From Pipra filicauda (taxonomy: Eukaryota > Chordata > Aves > Passeriformes > Pipridae), in the NCBI RefSeq assembly GCF_003945595.2, contig NW_024104291.1, positions 1 to 64,000 on the forward strand: a stretch of DNA of 64,000 nucleotides. Direction: 5' to 3'. The position numbers and the translations under genes were made by a program. Shown one piece after another: positions 33,901 to 46,829 of the stretch. Position 1 is the stretch's first letter, and each line of letters starts with the position of its first letter. The notes beneath the pieces are model-generated. The model made no database searches. It was given only the letters and a program-made list of their open reading frames with translations, and was not told the DNA's origin.

Positions 33901-36796
33901 GCTGATCTAAACCCTCACCCTGACGGGCTCTGATCTTTGTGCTCAAGTACTGCAGGACTGCTCCTTTGTTGGTGAGCCCACTGCCCCTGCCTGCCCTGCT
34001 GTGACTCAGCTTCCAGTTTGCTCTCTCTTTCCAAGCAGCCTGCCCTTGCTGCTCCTGACAAAGCTCACCTTGCTCACCTCTGCAGTCAGCAGAGACTGCT
34101 TCCCATCTACCAGCATGGCAAGAATAATTTCTCAAAGTATCTGCAGGCTGTAAAAGCCTCTAATGTCTGAAATGCTAAATGTCAAGGCAACTAAGTTTTC
34201 TCACTTGTAGTTTTATCCACGCTCTTATCAAGCATCATATGCACCTACAGTCAGGCCTGTTTCTATGTTGTTGATTTGTGTTTGGTGTCGTGTGGTGTTT
34301 TACCCCATTTGGAACAGCCATGTCATTTCTGTGTCCTTCTTCCACACTCCTCCCTCTTTGTCCAGACAGAATGTCCTGAACCCATTCATTCCTGAGGTTG
34401 CTCTTGTCCAGTCTGCAGGTCATAACACATATTCAGATGGGTAAGTAGGCTACAAGGATCTTGCTGGAGACATGAAGACTTTCAATCTAGAGGCTTCCAA
34501 AGCAACAACAATTTGACAACTCAGAAGATTCATGACACTCTTTTCCCCAATATTACTTGTTTAATTACCATTTGCACCAGTACATCTTATGCTTTATATA
34601 CATATATCTTTAATTTTTGCTTCTTCAGCTTTTCAATACATAATATATTATCTCCAGAATACTAACTAAGACAATACAGAAGAGGCTCCTAGTTAGTTGT
34701 TAATTGGTGCCATGAACTTCCTTGGTTGGGGAATTGATACATAGTTGAAATGACAGGACCTCACTAGGATTTGAGCAAACAAAAGACAACAAAACAAAAA
34801 GCCAACCAGCAGAGTCCATGACTTCACTGGCAGACTATAGCCATCCACAAGTTCAGGAGGCAGGAAGTTGAAGTGCAGTGAGACTGCAGGAGTGACTATG
34901 AAGGCAAGGGGAAACACCAAGAGAGCAAGAGAATCAGGATTAAACGACTACTTAAAATACATCCAACAGCAGTCTGGTCCCCACTTCCACACGTGGAACT
35001 GCAGCAGCTTTAGAGCTATTCCAATAATGTTGCTTCCCAGAGGGATGGTCTAAGTGAAACTTTGTCTCCAAAATGCCCTCAGTGTAATAAGAAGACAAAA
35101 ATGACAAGAGACCCTTCGGCCAGTACAAGGTGCATACATCTAACTACTCTTTTAAAAGCCTCACCAGAAAATTTTTGCCCAAAGGCAAAAGTTTACTTGC
35201 GGAGGTGTGCTAGAGACACAAAAGTGTTGCTGTGTTGAGTGTTCAAAACAGGAAGAAGCCTTCCAATGAAGCACCAAAACCCTAGTGTTCCAGTAACTGG
35301 GTACAGCTCTCCAAGAGTCACTGAGATCACCTTCCCAGCTAGTGTTTTGGTTTATAAGCCAGCATGAAGGGTAGCCAGCATTGTGAGGTTTTCAGCCTGC
35401 CCTGCGAGCTTTGCCCAGAGTAATCACAGACTTACACCCCAGATCACATTCATACACTGAAGATGAAATAGCATCCACATCAAGGGGCCTCAGGGAGCTC
35501 TCCCAAAGAGAAAAGCAGAGAGTAAGGGCCCTTTATCTTCTTTCTAACCCCCTAAACCACACAGAAAATAGAGGGGGTTTGGAGCACATTAAAAATTTAA
35601 GAAAAAAAATCCAAGTTCCAATAACCAGCTCACATCTCTACAAAGTTAGCCCCAGAAGAAAAGCTATAAGAAGGAATACAAGCGGGAGAATTTTGCTGCC
35701 AGTTCTCAAGATTGGGCCTACTATACATTTCTTATCCAAATGGCAAGCGTGAGCTGAAAAGAGGAAGAAGACTGTCCTTCACCAGAAAATAATCCACTGT
35801 CCCACCATAATTCCTACTGTGGCATGGATATGCAATACTTGTAACACAGTGCCAAGTCATATACAAGGCCAGGGCTCAGGACAGTGATGCAGGAACATGA
35901 AATGCTAAATGGTGGGAATTATCTGGTTGTCATCTAGTGCAAGTAACTACCAAATTATAACAACCAGCCTTTTTTTTTTTTTTTTAAAGCTATTTCCAGT
36001 TAAAACAGCTCAGTGACAGTGAGGCCTTTGCACGGGGAGAAAGGAGTTAAAATGAGCTAAGTTGCTCCAGCGAACCTGCAAGCCAAATAAGGAGCCTGGA
36101 GACGGTGCCCACCAAGGAGCTACAGCGCAGTGGCAGCAGGTCTGCTCAAGGACTTGGGTGACTCCTCCCACAAGAGCACAAGATCAAGCACTACCAAGAA
36201 CTGCACCAAAGACAGCAAGTAGTAGTGTGTGCAGGGGGAGGTTCACTCCTCACCGCAGATGTAATTAATCCAACAGGGTTTCGTGTTGAGACAAGAACTA
36301 CCTCCTTACATGTTCCATTTACCAGTTGCAGCCAAATGCAGCTGTCCTCAGCACTGCAAGCTGCAAAGACTGGAGTCACTATTGAAAACAGCCACAAAAA
36401 GCAACAGCCTAACCAGAGAAAATTTAGAGGACAAGGAACTCGGGGGCACCTATCAGCCTACTCCTGTACCCACCTTCTTTAGGATTCTTGCTTTCCCTGT
36501 ATGGAAAGACAGGGAAAAAGAGCTAGGATGTACCATTTAATGGCCAAGTAGGTGGAAGAGATAAGGCTACCTCTCTCCTCCTTGCCCATCTTGGGAGGAG
36601 TCCGTATGTTCTCTTTTGGTTCAGTGGGATCAAAAATAGTAAGTTTTTACTGAAGTGAAGGTCTGGTTTAAAAATGAAAGATTGTCCAAATTTGTTTTTG
36701 ATTGAAGACTAGAGAGGTTTGTGCCCCCTCTGATCCCATTTGGTGCCTCTAGTGCCTCTTGGTCATCAGTTTGCCCCATTCCACTGCTTTGATCAT
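24949..36796. other. Intergenic stretch between the lectin cluster and NECAP1
   Basis: This is about 11.8 kb without a gene I can support. It contains one clear CR1 fragment (26135-26500), a threefold 12- to 15-bp tandem repeat near 25940-25977, and an 18-base T run near 35970. The last part (from about 36796 downwards) will include the 3'UTR of NECAP1; an ATTAAA on the minus strand near 36533-36538 could be its poly(A) signal. Open frames up to about 170 codons show no family resemblance. Confidence 0.5.
26135..26500 (-). mobile_element. CR1 LINE 3' fragment
   Basis: On the plus strand it reads 'aatcacagaatggtttgggt', then 'caacatcaggctgctcaaaa', 'accattaccccttgtcctat' and 'aaagccacaacaaggtctcc', the complement of a CR1 3' end. 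Confidence 0.9.
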
Positions 36797-39700
36797 TCAG
36801 AACTGGACCCAGTTGGACTGCTGAGGAGCCTGATTGGGAACAGCGCTGCAATAAAGAAAGGAGAGTCAAATGGGCAGATCTAATAAGACTTCTTAACTTA
36901 TGGTTCTTCCAGTGCCCATTAGGACACTACCCTTCTTGTGTTCCCTTCATCAGTTTACCTGGATGCAGTGCTGAAGTCTCCCCAGAGGTCTGTGGTAGCT
37001 GGTACTGGTGCCTTGGATGCAGATGCAGGAGCATCTAAGTCTAAGAGAATATCTATGGGAGGAGAGAAGGAAAAAAAAATATCAAGCTAATCAAGAAGAA
37101 AACCCCACAGGCATTTAAAGTGTCACCTTTAACAAAGTCCTGGATGCAGGGGCAGAAATCTTAAAGGACTCCAGCTGTCCTTCCAGAAGAAGGAAGTTAC
37201 TTTTCAAGGGTTTTGTTGTAACAGCATCACCTTTTACTGAGCGTGCAGAGAGCCTCCAGCTCACACTGCAAGGGTTCATCAAACTTTTCGGTCTCCACTT
37301 ACCACACCAACTGGCAGATTTGTGACTTATTACCTCTCCCAGTAGACATAAGGCTCAGCAATCATAACAGTTGCCAAACAGACATCACCTTAACACTAAA
37401 AACCATGCTCTGGAACAACACAAGCCCTATTCAGAAGCTTGTGGTTTCTTCTCACTCAAACCTGTGTACAGCACTGCTAAAGTCTCTGCCTTCATGAGGC
37501 ATCAGCTCTCCAGACACCTCTGCATGGTCACATTTTTAGTACAGCCTCCAGAAGACTGCAGCGACCTCTCCGTTACAGAATCAGAGGATGGCTTAGGTTG
37601 GAAGGGACCTTCAAAGCTCATCCAGTTCAACTGCCGTGCCATGAGCCAGTGACACCTTTCACTAAATCAGGTTGCTCAAAGCCCTCCCCGATCTGGCCTT
37701 TGAAATCTTCCAATGAAGGGCTACCCACAGCTTTTCTGGGCAACCTGTTACAGGGTCTCACTATCCTCACTGTAAAGAATTTATTTCTGATATCCAATCT
37801 AAATCTACCCTCCTTCAGTTTAAGCTTTTACCTCTTGTCCTGTCACTACAGGCCCTGGTAAAAAGTCTCCATCTTTCTTACAAGATTCCTTTATATATTG
37901 AAAGGCCACAATGAGGTCTCCCTAGAGTCTTGTCCTCTCCAAGCTGAACAACTCCAACCCTCTCAGCCTTTCTTCACAGGAAAGGTGTTCCAGCCTTCTG
38001 ACCATTTCCACGACCATCCTCAGGACCCAGGTTAACAGGCCCATGTCTTTCTTGCACTGGGGCACCAGAGCTGCCGAAGAGAGCAGGGACACACCATGTC
38101 TCACAGGGCGCTGCTGGCAAGAGGCTGAACATGGGTTTGCTGCAGCAGATCTCAGCTCTCTCTAAGCACCTACCGATGCCTGATCATTTGCTCTGTGCTA
38201 ATGTTTACCTGCACCGCTCACATTACTGGATTTCTGCACAGGGGGTGGTGTGACGTGGTTGGCAATGGCTGTGGAAGAAGGAGGAGGAATAGGAGGGACT
38301 GCAATTTTGCCTCCTGGTGGGGGTGGCAGCAGGCTTAGGCCACCTGATCCAGATGCACGGGGCTTGGCTGCTCCTCCTTTCTTTGTTGTCATGTTCTGTA
38401 TAACAAAAAAAGGACATGTAAAGAACAGTCTCCACTGGCACATCCAGAGAAAGAAGCAGAGTAAACTGGTCTGCTTACCCCAATGTTTAGTTTGATAGTC
38501 TGCCCTTCCTTAAATCCTAAATCTAATTTGGGACGTGTGTCAGCTTCCTGGGACTCCTTGGAGATCTCAGTCTCCTGCTTCACCCACCTAAAAAGAAGAG
38601 AGGAAGACATGAAACCCTGTGGCAAAAGGGAGCAGGGTTTCAGAAAAATGTGTGGTTTCTCTCCCCATCCCACTAAACTACCGTGCCTTGTCAAACCTGC
38701 TGCCTCCCTACTCCCACTGTAGTACAGCAAAAAGTTGTGACCACCACAAACCCAAAAAACTATGTAACACTGCACCTGGAGCATCACAGGACCTAAGCTT
38801 AAGACTTACAGATCTGACCCTGCTGGCAGCACACTCAAGTGTCCCTTGCTAGAGCAGGGCTTCAGGACCATCCCAGGGAAGCCTGCACTGAATGACCATG
38901 CACCACCACCCGCCACGTTCTACAGGCCAGAGGAAAAACAGCATTCCAGAAAAGCACAACTCACTTGAAGTGATCCTGCAAAGAGACGTTGAAGTCAAAG
39001 GCATCACCACGATCCGTGAAGCCAATGCCTATAAAAGCACTTCGTCCTAGCAAGGAGATAGGAGGAGTCATTGGAGGTGCCCTGCAAATGGGCCCTTGTA
39101 TTCAATCACTCCAAAATCCTTCTGCTTCTCCTAAATCACTCTGTGCTACCTCCCTCCAACACAGCTGCAGCTGGACACCAGCTGCTCACTGTTCCTAGCC
39201 TTCAGGATACACCCTTCTTCCCATGGGGCACACTCAGAAACCAAACATTCCTTCCCAGCCCCTGGGCTCTGTACAATGTAGAGAACCTCCTCTGTTTATC
39301 TCAGCTTCTGACTCCTCCAGGCACACTCCCCGGCCTTGCCAGCACTCCCAAAAGAGTTCCAATCCACCTGGCAAACACCCAGCTCCACCAGGCTAAGTCT
39401 CCTCCACCCCTAGCACTTGGCACATACATTGTCCCTCAACTTACCAGTCCCATCCTGAATTCGAATGACGAAGTAGCGGCTGGAATCTGCCACAGTCTCT
39501 ACTGCAATGCCAGGGTACTGATCTATGGGAGCCTGGGCAAAGAGTTCTCCTGCAGACAAAGAATCAAGTGTTAAGGAGAGCAACCTCTTGCTAAATGTGG
39601 CCAGGGCTGCCACACAGCTCTGAGCAGGCTCACAAGCAGCAATCACGGTTGCAGTCTTGCCAAGGCATAGCCTTTGCCTTACCTGAAACCTTATCCTCCA

Positions 39701-41206
39701 GTTTTATGTAAGCAGTTTTGCCTTTGGAGGTGACACGAAGCCGTCCTGTCCAGTCTGGATGGTCCAGCTTCCAGTCAGATGCCCTGAAAGGACAAACAGC
39801 TGATCACTGACCATACAGCAACCCTTCTACTTCCGCCCAACCATCTCAGAAGAAGTCTCTGCTCCCAAACTCTCAACACCTGAAACTGCCTCACTCCACT
39901 TCCCTCCCCAAACAACACATTGGGTCTCAGTTCCTCTCTGTTGCTGCCAATCAACACATGACTCTGACTGGCCTCTCTGGGTAAAGGGAAATAGACACAG
40001 TCCAAAGAATATCAACTCTCTACATTTATAGGCCTACAGAAGAGGGGAGACGGAAGCCCAGAAACTCTCTTGAACAGGAAATCCACAAGTGACTAATAAG
40101 TGACTTGTGAGCATCAGGAAGAGCCCAAAAATTAATTATTAGCATGCTGAAAAGCCACACCGTTATTCTACCCTACTGTTGCAAACTAATACGAAGTACT
40201 TCTGAACCTGTAGGTACCTGGCTTACACCAGATAAAACATCATACGTTCTGACTAGCCCATCAAACTCTCAACCACAGTCTTGTGAAGGAAAAAAAAAAA
40301 GGAAAGAGAGAAAAAAACCTGCCGAGTGAATCATAGAATATTCTGAGTTGGAAGGGACCCACAAGGATCATAGAGTTCAACTCTCAGGACATCCCCAAGA
40401 ATCACACCATGTGCCTGAAAGCATTGTCCAAACAATAACTGAACTCTGGCAGACTTGGTGCTGTAAAACCTACAGGATTTTACAACTGTAAACAAACATC
40501 CGTGGCCTGCTACAACATCCACAGCACCAACAGTCTGTCAAGTTCAGGGAGTACACAAATCCCCTTCTCCAGCAGGCCTGCCGTCACAGCTTTTAAAACC
40601 GCACGCCACTGCTTTCGGCTAATCAGAGACGGCATTTCTACCTGCTGGTCCTGCAGCCTCTTCTTAAAAATCACGCAGAACTCCTCCCGCCTTCCTCCCC
40701 GCTGCTGCCAGAGCGAACAGGCCAAAGCCAACGCGCCGTTACAGCACATCAGTCATATCCCCGCTGACCGAGCAAACCCGGAGCGACGGTCCGCTCTGCC
40801 TGGAACAGCAAGGTGCTCAGGCGCCCTCACCTCCTGCACCTGATTGACAGAGCAGCCCCTGCTCCTCCACAGCACGGAGCGCACGCGTCTGCTTTCAGGC
40901 GCAGACCACCTCCAAGAGGCAATCCGAGGCGGCGGGTCCCCCCGAGCTGCGGCCGGCGGGGGCTCAGGGAACGGGCCAGACCTGCTCGCGGCCGCGGGAC
41001 ACGGCTCCCCAGGGCCTCGCTCGGGGCCCTGGCTGCCCTGCGGCCAGGGGCTGGGCCGGGCCGCGCCGCGCCGAGCCGAGCCGGGGCGATCTCGGCTCGC
41101 TGCCTCACCTGTATCCGCGGTTGGAGGTGCGAGGCGGGATGCGGTAAACGTTGACATCGGGCTTCACGCAGAGAACGGACTCGTACTCCAACTCGGCCGC
41201 CGCCAT
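36797..41206 (-). CDS. NECAP1: NECAP1, adaptin ear-binding coat-associated protein 1
   Basis: Eight exons (minus): 41109-41206, 39683-39783, 39445-39549, 38965-39046, 38479-38587, 38209-38395, 36959-37052, 36797-36845. They sum to 825 nt, encoding 274 aa; human NECAP1 has 275. The N-terminal PHear domain (about residues 1-133) is recognisable from [20 protein letters not shown] through [14 protein letters not shown] and [21 protein letters not shown] Pro/Ser-rich linker follows ([18 protein letters not shown]), then DILLDLD and a C-terminal WVQF, the WxxF motif that binds the AP-2 alpha ear. The protein acts in clathrin-mediated endocytosis with AP-2. All splice junctions are GT-AG with consistent phase. 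It starts in a CpG island and lies between C3AR1 and the lectin cluster as in mammals. Confidence 0.97.
37570..38092 (-). mobile_element. CR1 LINE 3' fragment in a NECAP1 intron
   Basis: On the plus strand it reads 'cttaggttggaagggacctt', then 'ttctgatatccaatctaaat', 'acctcttgtcctgtcactac' and 'aaaggccacaatgaggtctc'. It sits between exons 7 and 6 of NECAP1. Confidence 0.92.
40328..40450 (-). mobile_element. Short CR1 3' fragment in NECAP1 intron 1
   Basis: It starts 'gaatcatagaatattctgagttggaaggg', the inverted CR1 3' end, and continues to about 'gcattgtccaaacaat'. Confidence 0.8.
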
Positions 41207-41620
41207 CTCGGCCACGAACCCCGGCGAGAAGCAAGCCGCGGTAGCCTAATGACCAGCTGTACTGCCCACCGCCATCTTTGATGAGGGCAGACACCGCCTG
41301 GGGGCGCGGGGGCGGCAGGGCGGGACGCGAATAACGTCAGAGAAGCGGAGGGAGCCATCTTGGATCCTGGCATCGGGGCCCAGGGGCGGGAGGGCGCCAT
41401 CTTGGAGCCGCCTCTGACACAGCAGCGGGGCCTGGCGCCATCTTGGAACCTGGCAGGTCCCGCGCCGGGGCTGGCGCGGCCATGTTTGCTTGGGGCGCCG
41501 TCCCCAGGGATGGCCGGGGGAGCGGGATTGTCTGGGGCGCTACACGGACATCGACCTGCTTGTGTGGGTTCCCCGGGGGCTGCTCCCCTGCAGCCGTGGG
41601 CCAGACTTGGGGCTCTGAGT
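40780..41620. promoter_or_regulatory. CpG island and promoter of NECAP1
   Basis: This is the most GC- and CpG-rich part of the window, centred on the first exon of NECAP1. Repeated CCATCTTGG or CCATCTTTG elements (41272-41280, 41355-41363, 41397-41405, 41438-41446) fit the YY1 core. No TATA box is apparent, as usual for a housekeeping promoter. A divergent plus-strand transcript is possible but not shown. Confidence 0.8.
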
Positions 41621-44600
41621 GAACATGGACTTTCTGTGGTGCTGGGATCGGGTGGCTTTTTGGTAAAACGGGAAACCAAGAGAAAACGTGGCGCAAAACA
41701 CTACAGGTTTTGCTGCTGGAATTGATGAAAATGCCACACAGGAGTGTGGCTTCCCCAAAAATGTGGCGAAAATAAGAGTGTAGATACTATTTTATTTATC
41801 GATTTAGTTAAGACTAGCAGTGATGCTGACATCTCAAGGGTCAGAAAAATTAACAATTTGCCCAGGAATTTCCAGGAAACGAGGAGGGGATTGTGAAGCG
41901 GAGTACTGCCAAATTGTCACAAAAATACGGAATATGTAAAAATTCTCTTAAGAAAGGATGTTCTTTGATGTTTGATCTTTGTATACGTTCAAGCCTAATC
42001 AACAAGAAGAGGGATTTAATCCGTGAAACCCAGAGCAGCTAACAAGCAACCTCTAAGTGATGTCCAGGTGCTAGAAAGACAAATAACTTGTGACTAGAAG
42101 TACCTTGTTAGGGCTCGACATGTTTCAATAACCTCAGACCTCAGGGGAAGTTAACAAAGCTTGGGGGAGAAGGATGTACCAATGACAGTGGACACAACGC
42201 AGAATTTATGGGCCACAAGGACATTTGGCAACACTCCCAAGATAAGGAAGAAACTAATAAAGACAACTCGGCGACTGTGCTGAATCAGCATGCGCAGGAG
42301 CCAGTAGGAATACATGGCACCCACACTCAATGCAGATACATGTGTAAGAGGCAGCTCAGCCTCCCTCCTTGCGCTGTGCCAGTGTTAAACTGCTTGTCAG
42401 ACTGCAGAATTGAGGTGAAGACATCAATGAGAGGTAAACCTTGCAGAAGAACTTAAAGAAAGCCTGTAAAACAGCACAGAATTACACTTCCCTAGTATAG
42501 TAGCTTAGCAATCTGTGGTGTAAGGGCTTTGAGGGCCAGGGGTTTAGTGCATTTCTTATAAATATTTTTATAGTCTTCTATGGACTCATCTAATTTTTTT
42601 AAAACTTATTTATACTTCTAATTACCCGTATCATCCCTGGAGTTATGAATCTGATTGTGTAATATGAAAAAATGTAAATTTTTGTTTTCAAATAAGAATT
42701 CATGTCTCTCATACTGTCACCTGTCTCTTTTCCTAGGTGAACCATTCTCATGTATTTAGCTTGTCCACCAAAAGAAGCCATTCCCAGCAATGGCTGTCTA
42801 GTCATAATTTTCTTCATTTTTGATTCTATAATTCTTTTTAAGATCGGGGACTACTACAGCATTCATTGTTCAAGAAGCAATTACATTTACCTTTTGGACT
42901 GAGTTGTGTGTTGATAGGATTTTTCAGAGAACATCCTGCAGTGACTGCTAAGTTTTTTCTTTGAGTTCTAATAACTCATCTGGAGTACATCCCTCTGTGT
43001 GTATAGTTACAGTTGCTTTTCCAAGTTCAGTGATTCACAATTAGCAATACTAAATTTTACCTACCTCTTTACTGTGCTGTCATTCAGTGTGCTACAGTCC
43101 TCCTATGGTCCCTCTAGGATGAGAGAGTGGCAAAGGGCCAGCTGTTGTAAGACATGTGAGAAAAAATTCGCAAGCAGCACCAGGACTCCAGGAATACACC
43201 TCACATTCATTTCCATTGAGACTTAACCAGCAGAGAACATAACATTCTTTTGCCTGGTTCAAACAGGCATCTCCGGACCAAGAAATTATAAAGCCCTGCT
43301 GATAAAAGCTAAAGGTTTTAATTTTTTTTACCTTTTTTTTTTTTCTTTTTTTAAGAATTCAGCAGTGAGGTTGAAATCTTGAAGTAGAACATATTTAAAA
43401 TCAGACTATGAAAGCAATGAAGAATCCATATTTTTCCCCCACAGAAATTTTCAATGAACAAAAAACAAGGAACAGCAGAAATCTTGGATGGAACTCCACA
43501 ATGTGCAATCATGTGAGGTGTGCAAGTAGGGTAAAATGCACTGTTCATGCCAGTCTGCAGGTAGCCTCATAATAAACCATGCAAAAGAATCATTTGGGCT
43601 TTTGCTTTGCCTATTTAAGAAAAAATAAGGCATTGCCCAGGAACCTACTTCATTGTACTCAACATTTGGAATTTTCCTGTTCTGCGCAGAAGGTACAGGG
43701 GAAACCAGTCTCACAAAATTACTCTTTAGATAACTTAAGAATTATGAGCATTTTTACAAAACAGACCATATACTATTTCAAATGATGTTTCTTTCACTGA
43801 AAAAACTGACCCAAACACTCATCCAGTACTGAGACCCTGTTATTGTGAAGGGCTATTTTTTGATTATGTAGGTTTTATATTGGTACCAGTTTTGCCAGGC
43901 TTTGTTCCCTAGTTGGTGTCCAAAGCTTGTGCTTACCTGAGCTTACTCAACACTGTAAAGAAATGCCCTGGAGTCATACAGTGAATTTTTTAAAGAGGGA
44001 AATATGGGGAGTACCAGGGCAACCCCGTGGGTACTTCATGTTACTGGAGAGTCCCTAAATGCACAGTTGTGAGGAGGAAAGCAAGTACTTAGCAAGGCCT
44101 GGCCACCAGATGACTGCAGTGTGCCTTCTAGAGATACAGGTGACGGAACTTTGCTCTGTCGTGGTTTCTTTTCCAGACCAAAACCAAAATACTGAGGCTG
44201 ATTCTTGAATGTCTGGGCTTTGTCATTTCTGCTAGCAGTCTTGATTTGCCAAATTGTGAGGGGCAATCTCTTGACCTAGAGATCTTTTGTTCTTATCGTC
44301 TTGCCACATTTTGTGCAATCAGCATTTCAGTTAACCACTTCTAACTTTCTGTCAGTCAAGTTCCTTCTTTAAAAATAGAGTTTAAATACCCTGAAATGTA
44401 AAAGTCAGATTAAAATCCCTTTGACATGACTAGTCATGGTTTGCTGAATACAATGTTCTAAGATGTCTCAAGATGGGACAGAAGCTGATCTGGATTGATA
44501 AGAATCCTAGAAAAATGGGATTAACTAGGTGAATGTGCTGATCTGATAAAACATGGAAGTGGCTACAAGACAACAGGTCAGACATTTGACAGTAACATGG

Positions 44601-44929
44601 CAGAGTTTGGAATTATGAATTATATCAAATGTCAGTACTATGCCAACAGGCAAGATGTCATTCAGTTGTCTTATGGAAACTCTAATAAAGTATAGGTCTG
44701 TGCACGTTATTCCTTTGCTTTCTATTACTGTTTTATTTAGGCTACTATTTTATTTTGACAGTATCAGGATAACTTCTTTTGGTTTGACTGTTTATTTAAA
44801 GAGCAGATGATATCTAAAACTTCAAATATGAATCATTCTAAGCCTTTCCATCAGGGCGAAAGAACACACTTGGCACACACATACAGGAAACAACAAGCGG
44901 TTCCTAAAATGTCATGTGAGTTTCTTTTT
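41621..44929. other. Intergenic between NECAP1 and C3AR1
   Basis: AT-rich single-copy-looking sequence with poly-T/A runs (about 43320-43350) and no exon, RNA gene or repeat family that I recognise. It presumably holds promoter elements of C3AR1 near its right end. Confidence 0.45.
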
Positions 44930-44994
44930 TCAGTAACTCCAGGGACAGGACTGATGGTACTTGCTCCCTGACACACTGAAATAACTTCACTCAG
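44930..44994 (+). other. C3AR1: Candidate non-coding first exon of C3AR1
   Basis: A consensus donor CAG|GTAAGT lies at 44994/44995. A consensus acceptor (CTCTGTTTTATAG) lies at 46817-46822, seven bases upstream of the C3AR1 start codon. This gives a 1828-bp intron. Human C3AR1 likewise has one intron in its 5'UTR directly before a single coding exon. The 5' end of the exon is a guess. Confidence 0.5.
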
Positions 44995-46829
44995 GTAAGT
45001 ATCATAAGCTGCTTTCCTCTTCTACTTGCAATTTATTATTATTCACTCCTGAAAACCTCTCTCTCTCCTCCAGTTCCCTCTTCCATTTTTGAACAACATT
45101 TCAGCCCTTTTAGCACTCTTGAAAACACGGAGTGGGCAGTATCTTTGTATTGATACATCTCTCCATTTACTTTGGAATAGGACTTGCATTACTGTCTTTA
45201 CAGCATTCCTTGATTCCCTATCCCCTTCGCACCATTTTCTGTAACTCTATGAGGAGGCAACAAGATTCAGCTGTTGCAGCACTGTTCTCCAGCTGTCCCT
45301 GTAAAAGTCATTTCTGCATGTATCAGCAAGACCACAGGAAATGGAACAAACTTTCTAGAATTTTAAGTTAAGACTCCAGCTTTAAGTTAAGTCTTCCAGA
45401 GACTTCTTTCATAGCTTTTCTTGCAGGTCACCCTCATCTAAAACTTCTTAGCAGTTATTACCAAAAACTGGTAAATTACAATCTAATTTTCTTCCTGGTG
45501 AAGCAGTTCTAACACTTATGCATCGCTCCACATTTAGACTATATGTTATGCAAGAAAGAGATGGATGATTTGAATTATTTTTTTTTAATAATATTGATAT
45601 TTAGTCCTGCACAAAACAGTCCCTGACTGTCATTTAAGTACTGGCATAAGAGAGGTAAAAAGAGGGTCAGTTATGTTATTCATGTCTTCTCAGTTGCTTC
45701 TGCAGGCTGTATTCAGCTCTTAACTATGCAGCTTCCTTGCATTTTAGTACCATTTTAGGGACCTTTCAGCAACACAACTTTCATTGATTCAGCAAGGATT
45801 TAGTTAACAGGCATTTTATAGACAAATCTATTAATACCTAAAGGATGAAGATCGGGCACTTTTTCTCAGTTCTATCTTGGCTTTGCTAGTTTTCCTTTCC
45901 TTTCTAAATTCACTAATATCTAAGTCCAAGAATAATTGAGCAATTAACATTGTTCCTCTACTATTCTCATAGTTTTAACATGTCACTTAAGTATGTGGTA
46001 GCTCAGCTTCATTGTCTTGCAATAAGGCACCTCATATCTAAAATGGCTCAAGAACCTTACTGCTATTACTCTTTATTTTCATTTTTATTTCTACAAATAA
46101 ATCTCTGTTCTTCTTAAGCCATTCATTTCTTGCCTTTCATAGAACCTTAACCATTAATTTCTTGCCTTTCTCCTCATCAAGACTAGCTTTCCAAGGAACC
46201 AGCAGACAGGTTAGAATACAAGCAAGGGAGAAGGAAGTGGTTACTGAGACTTCCCTAAAATACTCCTTAGCCCTAAAATACCCCTTAGCAACAGAGTTGC
46301 TGTCTTCTGTGTTCTATTTATGATGTCCAGAAAGCGGAGCAGGGTTATTTCATAAAGACAAGCACCGCTTTCTTAGCCTAGATGTATTTCACTGGTTATG
46401 CCTGAGGAAGTCACTCGTTTTAAAGGGAACAGGACTTAAAAACCCGGATTTCCCTTTCTGAGAAGTGTAATCAAAGCAGGAAGGCAATAGGAAACACCTG
46501 GGGACAGCATGGCCATATGAACAGAGTGCACCACTTTGGAGACTAAAAAGAGCCAGATATCAAAGGGGGTGACAGAGATAAGAGAATGTAAATGCATACA
46601 GCTGTTTGAATAGTGGGGCTTATGTAGCTTAGCCACTACGAGAATGATGAAGGTGTACAATGGTCACATTAGTAAGCCTTTAGCACAAACTTTTATAGAC
46701 CAATGCCTTTGTATCCTCACAGCTCTGTACTGTAACCTGACTCAGGATGCTTCATGAAAGATTAAGAGAAGAATTTGGGGAGGAGAATGTGAATTGCTAC
46801 TAATTTGCTCTCTGTTTTATAGCTGCAGA

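Noticed and set aside
34762..34840. Hydrophobic exon-like piece on the minus strand (KSWTLLVGFLFCCLLFAQIL) with a GTGAGG after it
   Set aside because: The hydrophobic run arises from T-rich sequence, the acceptor is poor, and no ITIM, neck or CRD exon is found nearby.
40753..41294. Minus- and plus-strand open frames of 113-155 codons around NECAP1 exon 1
   Set aside because: They are shadows of the CpG island and of the true exon in other frames.
41360..41725. 121-codon plus-strand open frame in the NECAP1 CpG island
   Set aside because: Long open frames are expected in GC-rich DNA. The composition is Gly/Ala/Pro-rich with no family resemblance, and it overlaps promoter elements.
46794..46829. 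Upstream in-frame ATG giving a 381-aa C3AR1
   Set aside because: The extra 12 codons lie across a good splice acceptor (TTTTATAG at 46822), and the family begins just before the glycosylated N-terminus, so the start at 46830 is preferred.
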